A DNA stretch of 64,000 bases. Origin: Sodalis sp. Psp (GTDB taxonomy: Bacteria; Pseudomonadota; Gammaproteobacteria; Enterobacterales; Enterobacteriaceae). A model generated the notes under the pieces. The model was not told where the DNA came from. It saw nothing but the letters and a program-made list of their open reading frames with translations, and did not search any database. The stretch is taken from NCBI GenBank assembly GCA_024648745.1, contig JAHCVB010000001.1:372001-436000 (forward strand), given 5' to 3'. The position numbers and the translations under genes were made by a program. Position 1 is the first letter of the stretch; every line of letters starts with the position of its first letter. Below are positions 43,843-54,794 of this stretch, in pieces.

Positions 43843-44962
43843 GTAAAAGTGTTGATCGTCTTTGGCACACAACCAGAAGCCATAAAGATGGCACCGCTGA
43901 CTCTAGCTATAGCTAATGATCCGGCTTTTGAGATCCGAGTCTGCGTGACGGCTCAGCATTGCGAGATGCTGGATCAGGTGCTGCGCCTGTTTGCGATTGT
44001 GCCCAATTACGATTTGGATATCATGTGTCCCTCGCAAGGGCTTACCGAGACTATCAGCCGCATCTTAACCGGATACAGCCAGTGCTGGAACGATTTCTGT
44101 CAGGATACGTGCTAGCATGGCGATACCACAACCGCCCTGGCTGCTAGTCTGGCGGCGTTTTACCAGCATATTCCCGTTGATTATGTAGAAGCAGGGCTGC
44201 TCACCGACGATTTTTTCTCTCCCTGGCCAGAAGAGGGAAACCGTAAATTGATCGGGTGCCTTGGCTAGCTAGCATTTTGCGCCCACCAATAACGCATGTG
44301 CTAATTTTCTATCAGAAAGGTTACCGCTGGGCATGAATTGTAGTGACTGGAAATACGGTTATCGATGTGTTGTTCTGGGTTCGGGGATGATGAGCAATTC
44401 CAAACTACTCGCTAGATTAGAGCAGCGTTACGCATTTCTTGATGGGGTGAAAAGGATGATCCTGGTGACCGGACATCGTCGCGGGAACTTCGGAGATAAT
44501 TTTAAGAGTATTTGCAGCCTGTTGGCACGGCACGCATTGTGCTTGATCACCCTGATGTTCAAGGTCGTCTATCCGGTGCATCTCAATCCCAATGTTCACA
44601 AATCAGTGAACCGCACGCTGTACGGTATTACCAACATAAAATTAATCGATCTACAGGGTTATTTGCCATTCATTTATCTAATGAATCGCGCCACGATTAT
44701 TCTGACAGATTTTGGTGGAATTCAGGAGGAAGCACCTTCTCTGGGAAAACCAGTTCTGGTGATGCGCGATACCACCGAACAACCAGAAGCGGTAATGGCC
44801 GGAACTGTGTAGCCGGTAGGAAAAAATGATCAAGCAATTTACCAAGCGCCGTCACAATTACTCAATAATACCCAGACTTACCAACGGATGAGTAGAGTGC
44901 ATAGCCCCTATGGTAACGGTCATACCTGTGAGCGGATTATCGCAGTATTAAAAATCAGGTAA
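43843..44962 (+). pseudogene. wecB: wecB pseudogene, UDP-GlcNAc 2-epimerase
   Basis: The family start [18 protein letters not shown] reads [18 protein letters not shown] with GTA at the start position. A frameshift follows near 44,090 after [12 protein letters not shown]. The second half is open from 44,333: MILVTGHRRGNFGDNF, VYPVHLNPNVHKSVNRTL, GGIQEEAPSLGKPVLVMRDT, with a stop after AVMAGTV and a final piece MSRVHSPYGNGHTCERI. The internal segment with EAGLRTGDLYSPWPEE is also shifted. Dead. Confidence 0.93.
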
Positions 44963-44966
44963 ATAA

Positions 44967-46229
44967 ATGAGTTTCAATACTATTTCCGTTATTGAGCTGG
45001 GATGCATTGGTCTTACTACTTCCGCGGCGTTTGCCTCACACCATAAGCAGGTGATAGGAGTAGATACGAATCATCATGCAGTGGAGACCATCAACTGTGG
45101 CGCGCTATCCATATTATCGAACCCGATTTAGATCGGGTGGTAACCGAGCAAGAGCTTGCTTGCTAGCAAGTAAGTCAACTAGCAGCCAGCGGACGCGTTC
45201 TTAATCGCCGTGTCGACGCCTTTTCGCGACGATCACCAACCGGATCTTAGCTGTGTCCAAGCAGCAGCGCTGTCGCTGGTACCGGTATTAAAAGCCGGCG
45301 ATTTAGTAATTCTCGCATCTGCCTCGCTGGTGGGCGCGACCGAACAGATAGCTGGTGTCGGGTGGCGCGTCCTGATCTGATTTTCCCTCAACAGGCTGGT
45401 GAGGCGGCGGATATTAATATCGCCTACTGCCCAAGAGCGGGTGCTGTTCGATAAAGTGATAGTGAGCTAATTAAAAACGACAGGGTAATTGGCGGCATGA
45501 CTCCGCGCTGTTCAACATATGCCGCTGATTTATAAAGCATCTTCCTGAAAGGTGAGTGTGTGATGACCATTGCTCGCACCGTGGAAATGTGCAAATTGAC
45601 TGAAAACAGTTTCTATGATATCAATATTTCGTTCGCCAACGAGCTATCGATTATTTACTCGGAACAGCAAATCAACATCTGGGAATTAGTTGCGTTGGCC
45701 AATCGCCAACCGCGGGTCAGTATATTGCAACCAGTCACGGGTGTAGGCGGTCACTGTATCGCAGTAGATCGTGGTTTATTATTGCCCAGAATCCGGCACA
45801 AACACGGCTTATGCGCACCGCTCGTCAAGTGAATGACGTAAATCAAATTGGGTATAGTGAACAAAGTGAAAACAACGGTAGCGGACCGTCTAACTGAAAT
45901 CAAGTGTGGCATCAGCGATATCATCGTTGCCTATTTCGGTCTGGTGTTTAAGCCGGATATCGACGACCTTAGAGAAAGTCTGGCGCTACATGTAGCGCAA
46001 ATGATAGCTCGTTGGATCCGAGGCCACAGACTCTGGTGGTAGAACCGAATATTGGCGCACTGCCGGCGTGTCGTTAGACGGGCTAGTCACTTTGGTAGAC
46101 TGGAAGCAGGCATTGGCGGCCACAGATGTTCTGGTGATGCTAGTAGATCACCGTCAATTCCGTTCTATTGATTCCTCCATTATCCGTCAGCACTGGATCG
46201 TGGGGATAACCCGTGGGGTTTGGCAATGA
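44967..46229 (+). pseudogene. wecC: wecC pseudogene, UDP-ManNAc dehydrogenase
   Basis: Starts MSFNTISVIELGCIGLTTSA, where the NAD motif GLGYIGLP has lost key glycines, then frameshifts. Readable later: RTVEMCKLTENSFYDINI, LANRQPRVSILQPV, GVGGHCIAVD, FGLVFKPDIDDLRESLALHV and the last residues RGVWQ before TGA. It overlaps rffG (ATGA) as coupled genes do. Confidence 0.92.
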
Positions 46230-47290
46230 AACGCCTGCTTGTCACCGACAGCGCAGGGTTTATTGGCTCCGCACTGGTGCGATCCTCGATGCTACCGATG
46301 TCAGGTATGGTAGATAAACTAACCTGTGCTGGCAATCTGGATTCACTAACACCAGTATCTGATCATCCTATTCCCGTTTCGTGCGAGTTGATATCGGCGA
46401 CGACCGGGCTATAGTAGTTGTTGACGACGTTCCATCCTGACGCTATCTTGCATTTGTCAACGGAAAGCCATGTTGATCGTTCTATCGACAACCCGTGCCG
46501 TTTATTGATACTAATACTGGCACCTCTAGGAAGCGACGCGCTGTTACTGACAGGAATTACCAGCAGTAACGCGTGACACATTTCGCTTCCACCACATCTT
46601 CATCGATGAAGTGTATGGTGGTCTGCCTGTGATGATGTTAGCTTATTTACAGAATCCACGCCTTTATGCATCAAACAAGCCCTACTCTGTCTCTAAAGCT
46701 CTGCTAGCGACCATCTAGTGTGTACTTGGATGCGCACCCTACGGCCTGCCGGTGTTGGTGACTATTTGTTCTAATAACTATGTGGATATCATTTCCTGGA
46801 AAAACTGATCCTGCTGATGATCATCAGCGCACTTGCGGGTAAACCTCTGCCGGTCTACGGTGACGGTGATCAGATTCGCGAGTGACTCTATGTGGAGGAT
46901 CATGCTTGTGCTCTTTATCAAGTAGTAACATGTGTGCGATTCGGTGAAACTTATAATATCGGTGGCTTTATAACGCGAACGACGCACTATCGAGGTAGTG
47001 GAAGCGCTGTGTGCTCTATTGGAACAGGCCGGTGCGCCGCATCCCGCCGGGGTATAACATTCAGGCAACTGATTACCTATGTGGAAGACCATCCGGGGAA
47101 CGACAGACGTTATGCCGTCAATTCTGGTAAAATTACATGTGAGCTGGGCTGTGGCGGCCACAGGAAACATTTAAAAGTGGCCTTTCCAGATTGTGCATTG
47201 GTATCTGATACACTGTGCATGGTGGCAGCGGATTTTGAATGGTTAGCTATCTCAGAGAATATCTTGAGCTGAGTTGAAGGTGAGGAGGAC
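46226..47290 (+). pseudogene. rffG: rffG pseudogene, dTDP-glucose 4,6-dehydratase
   Basis: [19 protein letters not shown] at the start, with the NAD motif GGAGFIG changed to DSAGFIG, then [16 protein letters not shown]. Later pieces in other frames: HLSTESHVDRSIDN, IDEVYGG, SVSKALLATI (altered YSASKASSDHL), [29 protein letters not shown] and GETYNIGGF. Numerous frameshifts. Confidence 0.9.
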
Positions 47291-47291
47291 A

Positions 47292-48137
47292 AATAAAGGT
47301 ATCGTTCTAGCGGGAGGCAATGGTAGCCGTCTGTATCCAATCACTCGAGGTATTTCCAAACAGCTATTGCCTGTGTACGACAAACCGATGCTTTACTATT
47401 CACTGTCGGTGCTGATGCTAGCAAGAATCTGAGACATCCTGATTATTACTTCGTCGGAAGAGATGTCATTATTTAAACAATTGCTCGGCGCAGGCGAGCA
47501 ATTAGTATTCACTTAACCTTATACCATTCAGCCAAGCCCTAATGGGTTGGGCTTAGGTGTTTTTAATTAGGAGAAAAGTTTTATTAGTGGAGATCGATGC
47601 TGCATGATCCTCGATGACAATATCTATTTTGATCAGGAATTCAGCCCTAAGATACAGCACGTGAGCAGGGTGCGACATTTGTTCACTTATCAGGTAATCG
47701 ATTCTGAGCGTTTCGGCATCATGGAATTTGACGACGATCCGTGCCATATCGCTGAAAGAAAAACCGGCTTATCTTCGTTCCAGCTGGGCAGTTACCGGCC
47801 TGTATTTCTATGATCACCAGGTGGTCGACTTTGCCAAACGAGTCATACCTTCAGCACGGGGCGAATTTGAAATTACTATGATTAATCTGATGTATCTGGA
47901 GCGAGGTAGGTTAAGCATTGAGCTGCTGGGATGCGGTTTTGCCTGGCTAGATACTGGTCTCATAACAGCCTCTTGAGGCCAGCACATTTGTGAAAACGGT
48001 CGAAAAGCATCAGGGCTTCAAAGCCCGCCTACCTGGAGTCATGGCTGGTTGGACGATGTGCGACGCAGGAACTGACGAAAACTGGCTATGGCCAATATCT
48101 GGTGGATCTGTTGCATGCCCGTTCACGCCAATATTGA
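47292..48137 (+). pseudogene. rffH: rffH pseudogene, glucose-1-phosphate thymidylyltransferase
   Basis: The start codon position reads AAT, then [20 protein letters not shown] and [19 protein letters not shown], a stop after VLMLARI, then [53 protein letters not shown] and GFAWLDTG. It ends with TGA at 48135-48137. Lost start codon, stops and frameshifts. It overlaps wecD by 23 bases. Confidence 0.92.
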
Positions 48138-48780
48138 CCCCCTACTGTGGGAAAGCAGCCTTTTCAGCCGCCGCCCTAGGCCGTGTCCAATTAAATGAAG
48201 GCTCGACAATGCTGACATTGGCGGTGTTAGACGCGTTCTCGATGGTGCAAGCGAAAGTAGCTGCCGGGCCCCCAGCTTGATATAGACGCGCTCGTCGCTC
48301 TTGGCTTCCTTCCAGTGGAAGGGGAGGTGGAATGTTGTTACACCCTGTCACCTACGTCGGCAGCAGTTGTGATGGAGTTACCAGTGGCGGAGATGCGGCT
48401 AGCGGATGCGGCGGATATACCTGTGCTACGCACGATGGCAGCAGGTTGTTTTCGCCCACCGTGGTCCAGAGATAATGAGCACCGTTGCGTTGCTTCTATG
48501 CGCAGTGGGTGGAAATGCTATGCGCGGCAGTTTTGGTCATTGCTTCCTGAACAAGACCCGGTACGGAACTGGTGACACTGAGGGATATCGGAGCGCAGTC
48601 GGCACGTATTGGCCTGCTGGCGGTGGCTTCCACAATGCGTGGTACCCGGACATCGGAATTGGACTGGTGCCACGGTCGTAGCCTCTGGGCAGCTATGGGT
48701 GGCTACTCAAACCACCAATCTGCCAGCGATACGGCGCGCGAGTTGTTCACTTTACTTATTGGTTATATAGAGGATCTCAT
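48115..48780 (+). pseudogene. wecD: wecD pseudogene, dTDP-fucosamine acetyltransferase
   Basis: MPVHANIDPLLWESSLFS at the start (family MRASIEPLTWESAFF), then frameshifts; VQAKVAA, LADAADIPVLRTMAA and MTLRDIGAQSARIGLLA match the GNAT protein's later parts. The last piece happens to be in frame with wecE, giving an apparent longer frame from 48572, but the wecE start is at 48779. Confidence 0.85.
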
Positions 48781-49900
48781 GATTCCATTTAACGTGCCAC
48801 CTGTGGTTGGTACTGAACTCAGCTTTATTCAGACTGCCATAGGCAGCGGCAAATTATGTGGTGACGGAAGCTTCACTCAGCGCTGCCAACAATGGCTGGA
48901 ACAGCGTTTCGGCAGCGCAAAAGTGTTACTGACGCCTTCTTGCACTGCCTCACTGGAAATGGCGGCCATCTTGCTGAATATTCACCCCGGAGATGAAGTG
49001 ATTATGCCGAGCTACACCTTTGCTTCCACTGCCAATGCCTTTGTTCTACGTGGTGCAACGATAGTATTCGTTGATATCCGCCCAGACACCTTGAATATCG
49101 ATGAAACGCTGATAGAGGCGGCGATTACTCCCAATACCCGCTCTATTGTACCAGTCCATTATGCTGGTGTAGCCTGCGAAATGGACACTATCATGGCTAT
49201 TGCTAAGCAGCACCGGTTATGGGTTGTGGAAGACGCCGCACAGGGCGTGATGGCGACTTACAAGGGCCGCGCCCTCGGCACCTTGGGTCATATCGGCTGC
49301 TTTAGCTTCCATGAGACTAAAAATTATACCTCTGGCGGCGAAGGTGGCGCGATACTTATTAATAACGCAGCCTTTATAGAGCAAGCGGAGATTATCCGTG
49401 AAAAGGGCACTAACCGCAGTCAGTTCTTTCGTAAGAAAGTAGATAAATATACTTGGTACGATATCGGTTCTAGCTATTTGATGGCAGATCTTCAAGCTGC
49501 CTATTTATGGGCACAGCTAGAAGCGGCGGAAACCATTAACCTGAGGCGTCTGACATTGTGGAATAGATATTATGTGTCGCTAGCTCAGCAGGATAGCCTA
49601 GCGGTGCCGGTATTACCTGATACCTGCCAGCACAACTCGCATATGTTCTATTTGAAGCTTAGTGATATCAACGACCGCAACAGTTTCATTCGCTATATGA
49701 AATCGGTGGATATTTTAACTGTATTTCACTATATCCCATTGCATAGTAGTCCAGCTGGACAGCGTTTTGGCCGATTTCATGGCAGTGATCGCTATACCAG
49801 CCGTGAAAGCCAGCGCTTAGTGCGTCTACCACTATTCTATAACTTGAAAGACAGCGATCAGCAACGCGTGATTGACGCGATTTGTGGCTATTACATCTAA
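48779..49900 (+). CDS. wecE: WecE, dTDP-4-dehydro-6-deoxyglucose transaminase
   Basis: 373 residues from the ATG at 48779 (MIPFNVPPVVGTELSF), with AGAGGAT upstream; E. coli WecE has 376. A PLP sugar aminotransferase that makes dTDP-4-amino-4,6-dideoxygalactose for ECA. The PLP lysine is K181 in SFHETKNYTSGGEGG; TPSCTASLEMAAILL, MPSYTFASTANAFVLRG, VHYAGVACEMD and EDAAQGVM are all conserved. No break anywhere, although all eleven neighbouring ECA genes are ruined and its substrate-making enzymes RffG and RffH are dead. Either selection for another role or a chance survivor. Confidence 0.95.
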   Translation: MIPFNVPPVVGTELSFIQTAIGSGKLCGDGSFTQRCQQWLEQRFGSAKVLLTPSCTASLEMAAILLNIHPGDEVIMPSYTFASTANAFVLRGATIVFVDIRPDTLNIDETLIEAAITPNTRSIVPVHYAGVACEMDTIMAIAKQHRLWVVEDAAQGVMATYKGRALGTLGHIGCFSFHETKNYTSGGEGGAILINNAAFIEQAEIIREKGTNRSQFFRKKVDKYTWYDIGSSYLMADLQAAYLWAQLEAAETINLRRLTLWNRYYVSLAQQDSLAVPVLPDTCQHNSHMFYLKLSDINDRNSFIRYMKSVDILTVFHYIPLHSSPAGQRFGRFHGSDRYTSRESQRLVRLPLFYNLKDSDQQRVIDAICGYYI

Positions 49901-49904
49901 ATAT

Positions 49905-51038
49905 GATTTGTAAACGTGTTGGTCTGAACAGTGGCTTTCTCGATTATCAAAATGAGCGTAAGCCTACTGGTAATTAAAGTGCCGGCAGTAAGCTTTCGGT
50001 TCTGGTAGAATGGAATAAGCGAGGAACTTTCTCCAGTTGGTAACAGTGCTGGGCGTATTATCAGGTGTCAGTATAATGGCATTACAAAATTAGTGTCTGA
50101 GCACCAGTATCAATCAGATCAGCTGCGCGCGGGATAGGTTCCGGGTTGGGCGATAGTGCTTTGTTTTTCGCTGTTGCTGGTAGTGATTTTCATCTTTGCC
50201 GCCAAGTCTGTCAGTTGCACGCTATTTAGTTAGGCACGTTATCAGGAAGTGATTAGTGCACTAGCGTTCAGTTGGCATCGCCTGCGCTAATTTGGGTTTG
50301 GCGGTGTTGAAAGGCGTGATGCTTCCGGTGGCTGGCACTAGTGCCAGCGATAGCGCTATTGCCGGTGCTGCTGATTTTGCGCTATCATCGTCAATTGCCA
50401 CTGGCGTATCTGTTACCGGCTTGGGACAGTAGCTACGCTACTGGATAAATTTACCGTTATGGAGTTGATTACTGCGATGACCATACCAGTAACCTATGTG
50501 ATGATACGTAACCTCCTGGTGCGCGATTACGGCTGGGCAGTAGTCGGAATCTGGCAGGGTGTCAACAGTATCTCGGATTCCTATTTGTAGTTTATCACTG
50601 TTTTGTTTACCGTTTATCTACTGCCCACTCTGTCTTGATTAGATAGTAAACGAGAGTAGCTCAGGAGATTATGCGTATGCTACAGTTTGTGTTTCCGGCA
50701 GTGATAGCGGTAAGTTTAGTACTTTGGTTGCTGCGGGACGTAATGATCCGACAGCTGTTTTCTATTGAGTTTAGCACGATGCGTAGCTTGTTCGCCTGAC
50801 AGCTGGTGGGGAGATGTTTTCAAAATAGTCTCTTATTGTCTTTAGATACCTAGTGGTGTCCTGTGCCGCGCTACGTTTTTATTTAGCGGAACTTAGTCAA
50901 TGTGCGTTGCTAACCGCTTTCCCATTGGCTTTATCCCGTGCCATGGGTGTAACGCAAGCCTATATGGCTACACATACTGTCTATTCTGCTTTGTGCGGCG
51001 GACTGTTTCTACTTTATCTTAAAAAATTAACAATTTGA
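49905..51038 (+). pseudogene. wzxE: wzxE pseudogene, ECA lipid III flippase
   Basis: Membrane-protein debris in changing frames. The clearest part is LLDKFTVMELITAMTIPVTY, IRNLLVRDYGW, VGIWQGVNSISDSYL and VYLLPTLS, and the final MGVTQAYMATHTVYSALCGG to a TGA. Many stops. Confidence 0.88.
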
Positions 51039-52075
51039 TGCATGTGTTAGGGTCCGATATCCTTTATCATAATGAGACAGTGCTGCGTTTCTTTAACGAT
51101 ACACTGGCGACATCTGCCCGTCAGTGTGACTTGGAGTTTTATGGTAGTCTCCTGGGATGGCACACTACTTTCTGACTGTAATCATCTGGATATTGAATAT
51201 TTTGATAGCAAAAAGGTACTGACAAGAGCACTAATGCGCCGCCATCTGAGAAATATTTTTTACACGGCTAATTCAACTTTTTATTGTAGCTAGTTCTGTT
51301 GGCTGGCAAGATTCAGCTAGCACGTATCAGTTGGCATGTGTGGGCGCGGGTTTGTATGAAGATTCAAATTGCCTGCATCACTATCTGTTCTATGCTATGC
51401 CGGCGCGCCTAAGAGCGCGCCGGCATTTGCTACCTTTTATTATTATCGCCAACGATACCCGCCAATACCGGCCTCGCTGCTCTTTCTTATCAGCAAAGCA
51501 CATTAATCGAGTAGCACATTTGAAGACTAGAGATTAATCACTAAGATTGCTAGTAGGTAACTCTGGTGATCCTTCCAATCGTTACTGCCAAGCGCTACAC
51601 GCTACCCACTATCAATTTGGCGATAGAGTTCAAATCATTTTACCATTGTGGTACCTCGCCAATAATGACATTTATATTACCATAGTGTGCACAGAAGGAG
51701 AGCGCTATTTCCCAGCTAGTCATCTGAAAATTCTAATTAAACCTCTAGTTTTCAGTGACTATCTGGCATTATTGTACCAATGCGATGCCGGTTATTTTCT
51801 ATTTTAGCACCAGCAAGGCATCGATACTGTAAGCCTGCTAATTCAACTCGGCACCTTTCATACTCAGCTGAAAAAATCCATTTTGTCAGGATCTGCATGT
51901 ATAGCAGGCACCAGTGTTATACGATGATGACATTTTGAATATTGCCACCCTTTGTAAGGCATAACAGAAAATACTTGTACTAGACCTATCAACTATCACC
52001 TTTTTCTACCCTAATATTTCACAGGACTGATCAGGCATTGTCGATTGTGGCAGGAGCACAGTATAACTGTAGAGC
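51029..52075 (+). pseudogene. wecF: wecF pseudogene, Fuc4NAc transferase
   Basis: [20 protein letters not shown] at the start (family IHVLGSDIPHHNRTVLRFF), later LVGNSGDPSNRYCQALHA, QFGDRVQIILPLWY, FSDYLALLYQCDAGYFLF, stop, HQQGIDTVSLLIQLG. Frames change and stops are frequent. Confidence 0.9.
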
Positions 52076-52079
52076 AATT

Positions 52080-52740
52080 TAGCTGCCTGTAATGATCTAC
52101 GTAGTATCTCTACTATTCGTACTGACCCTAACCTACTAGGAATTTCGACGAGTACGTTTCAATTTAAATATTTTCTTCTCTCTATTATATATACTGACGT
52201 TCTACCTAGGCTTTCCTTTCACCTGCCTGCTAATTTTCTATTACAACGTGAGAATAGTAAAGACAGAAAATCTATTAGCAGAGCTGCTAACAGTAACTAC
52301 GTTCTATAGCATCTATCACGTCAGCTATAAAACCCAATTATTCCTCCGACTGTGTAGCGCTCAGTCATACTAGTTCAATATTAGTCGCACCGGGATTCAC
52401 TTATTGTAGCTACTGCTAACATTTGTCGCCATAGGAACTGAATAGTATTCTTCATCTATAATGGTTTTTACTGTTCCGACTACTTACCTACAACCAGATA
52501 TTCTCCAGTGATACAGCACTGAAATGTTTCTTTTATTTCTTCATCCCAGCTATGTTGCTTATTTATTTTCTGCATCCTACCAGACGCAACTGGATTTGAC
52601 TGCTGATTACGCAGTTACCTTTAGAATTTTCACCTATATCGCAATAGGCGGCACCTGCGCCAATGTATAGCGAATTATTTCACCTGGATTTCTGCTGTTC
52701 CAGCATGCAGGATTAATGCGGACGCAAGCCACCAGTCGTA
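52080..52740 (+). pseudogene. wzyE: wzyE pseudogene, ECA polymerase
   Basis: [20 protein letters not shown] matches [20 protein letters not shown] of WzyE, followed by FYLGFPFTCLLIF and YHVSYKTQL and later membrane fragments. It covers about half of the normal 450 codons, with stops; the C-terminal half is deleted. Confidence 0.85.
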
Positions 52741-52769
52741 ACTAACTACTCCGAAAAAGGGAGATTATA

Positions 52770-53510
52770 ATAAATAGTAATGATAAAGTACCACATTATC
52801 AGATCTGTGGCCTCACCTATGGGGGTTTCGCGATCATACACATTTTATCAATTATCTATTTTCCAGTAGATAATTCAAAACTGGTACGCTAGTAGCGATC
52901 AACGCCGAAAAAGTGCTGTGCTCCGAGCGAGATACAACTCTGAAAAGCTTACTTGATGAAGCAGAGTATAAATATGCAGACAGCATTAATATTATGCGTT
53001 CTATTTTGCCGAAAATATCCCCGCGCTAAAGCTAGCCGTATTGCTGGAACAGATTTACGGGAAGAGCTCATAGCGCGCGCCGGCAGGAAAGGGGTGCCAG
53101 TGTTTCTAGTCGGCGGCCGGCCAAGAGGTGTTGATACAAACCGAAGCGCAGCTACGCACACGCTGAAATGTGATCATCACCGGACAGCAAGACGGCTATT
53201 TTCCTCCCGAGTCACAGCCGGGGTTACTAGAACGCATACTATGCCAGTAAGGCCGTCATCATCACCGTTGCCTATGGGATCCGACAGGAGAGATTAATGC
53301 AAGTATGCAAACAGATATACTCCCATACGTTGTACATAGGGTAGGTGGCACTTACGACATATGTACTGGGGATTTGTGAAACGTGCACCTAAAAAGTGGC
53401 AGGAATGGGGATTTGAATGGTTTTACCGGCTACTAAGCGAGCTATCACGTCTACAGAACCAGCTTAAACTCTTGCGCTACCTAGGATATCACATCAGTGG
53501 ACATCTATAA
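52770..53510 (+). pseudogene. wecG: wecG (rffM) pseudogene, UDP-ManNAcA transferase
   Basis: NDKVPHYQICGLTYGGF at the start, then stops; [20 protein letters not shown] and [10 protein letters not shown] match [30 protein letters not shown]. The end YHISGHL stops with TAA at 53508-53510. Frameshifts in between. Last gene of the ECA cluster; yifK, next in E. coli, is deleted, leaving tRNA-Arg close by. Confidence 0.9.
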
Positions 53511-53644
53511 CACCAGAAAAGAGTAAAGGACAGGCCGTCGGTGGAAGAAAAAATAAAGAGGTAATCAAATACATTATTTCTTTGAAAAACTACTAGACAG
53601 CCAGGACGTAAATCCCGTACTATCCCCACCCGAAACGGCGCTAC

Positions 53645-53718
53645 GCGCCCGTAGCTCAGCTGGATAGAGCACTGCCCTCCGGAGGCAGAGGTTTCAGGTT
53701 CAAATCCTGTCGGGCGCA
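53645..53718 (+). tRNA. argX: tRNA-Arg (CCG anticodon)
   Basis: Acceptor GCGCCCG pairs with CGGGCGC; anticodon CCG in CCTCCGGAG; T loop GTTCAAATC. First of the four-tRNA cluster argX-hisR-leuT-proM, in E. coli order. The discriminator is A and is followed by CTA, not CCA. Confidence 0.95.
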
Positions 53719-53775
53719 CTATAATATTTGCGCACAAGAGCCATGGTAAGTTCCTTCCCGTGTCATGCTGTAAAT

Positions 53776-53852
53776 GGTGATTGTAGCTCAGTCGGTAGAG
53801 CCCTGGATTGTGATTCCAGTTGTCGTGGGTTCGAGTCCCATCAGTCACCCCA
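53776..53852 (+). tRNA. hisR: tRNA-His (GTG anticodon)
   Basis: 77 bases including the extra 5' G(-1) that pairs with C73, diagnostic of tRNA-His. Anticodon GTG in TTGTGATT. Stem GTGATTG / CAGTCAC has one G-T pair. CCA is encoded. Confidence 0.95.
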
Positions 53853-53859
53853 TTTATCA

Positions 53860-53948
53860 GCGAAGATGGCGGAATTGGTAGACGCACTAGCTTCAGGTGT
53901 TAGTGTCTTGTAACAGACGTGAGGGTTCAAGTCCCTCTCTTCGCACCA
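53860..53948 (+). tRNA. leuT: tRNA-Leu (CAG anticodon)
   Basis: Class II tRNA with a long variable arm; acceptor GCGAAGA / TCTTCGC; anticodon CAG in CTTCAGGT; T loop GTTCAAGTC. Discriminator A and encoded CCA. It lies eight bases after tRNA-His. Confidence 0.95.
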
Positions 53949-54037
53949 CCTAAATCAAGTTGTCAGTGTTACTCATCCCTCATAACGATAACTCTGTTAA
54001 CTATGAGTCTACATAATGGCTCCACAATGTAGTCTAT

Positions 54038-54111
54038 CGGCGAGTAGCGCAGTTTGGTAGCGCAACTGGTTTGGGACCAGTAGGTCGGAGGTTCAAGTCC
54101 TCTCTCGCCGA
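54038..54111 (+). tRNA. proM: tRNA-Pro (TGG anticodon)
   Basis: Acceptor CGGCGAG / CTCGCCG; anticodon TGG in TTTGGGA; T loop GTTCAAGTC. The discriminator A is followed by CCC in place of CCA, a one-base erosion of the encoded tail. Confidence 0.95.
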
Positions 54112-54369
54112 CCCCACTCTAATAAATTGAGAGAGCTTACTTATTAACTTTAGCCCCCAGTAACCCCTGATGGTCTCTCTGCATCGCTGGAAACTGAATG
54201 GTATCAATCCAAAAACTTAATATCCTAACATACTTGAGCAAGCTGGTCAGTAGGATGTTAGAATGCTTACTGTAGCGTGTAATTTTCAGTCTTGCATAAC
54301 CGTTAATTAAATCATTCCTTTACATAATAAAGGTTTTTCAGCATTATCTTGTCGATTAAAAACTTTTAG

Positions 54370-54609
<240 letters not shown>

Positions 54610-54668
54610 GATAAGCGGAGCGTATTACCTCGGTCAAGGTTTCGGTGACAATTCCTCCGGCTGGAATC

Positions 54669-54700
54669 AAAAGGTAATACCTCCATCGATTACCTTTTTC
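54669..54700. terminator. Bidirectional terminator between infA and clpA
   Basis: Perfect 10-bp stem AAAAGGTAAT / ATTACCTTTT, ten-base loop, T-run on the plus strand and A-run (T-run on the minus strand) on the other side. Serves the convergent infA and clpA transcripts. Confidence 0.88.
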
Positions 54701-54794
54701 TTGCTTTAAATACTACAGAGATCTAAATGCCGTCAGTCATCCCGGCAGCACGCCATAAAATTAAGGGGTATCTCTCCAACCTGCTATTAAGAAG

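Noticed and set aside
48572..49900. 442-codon reading of wecE with a 69-residue N-terminal extension
   Set aside because: The extension is the tail of the dead wecD gene that happens to be in frame; the WecE family starts at MIPFNVPPVV (48779).
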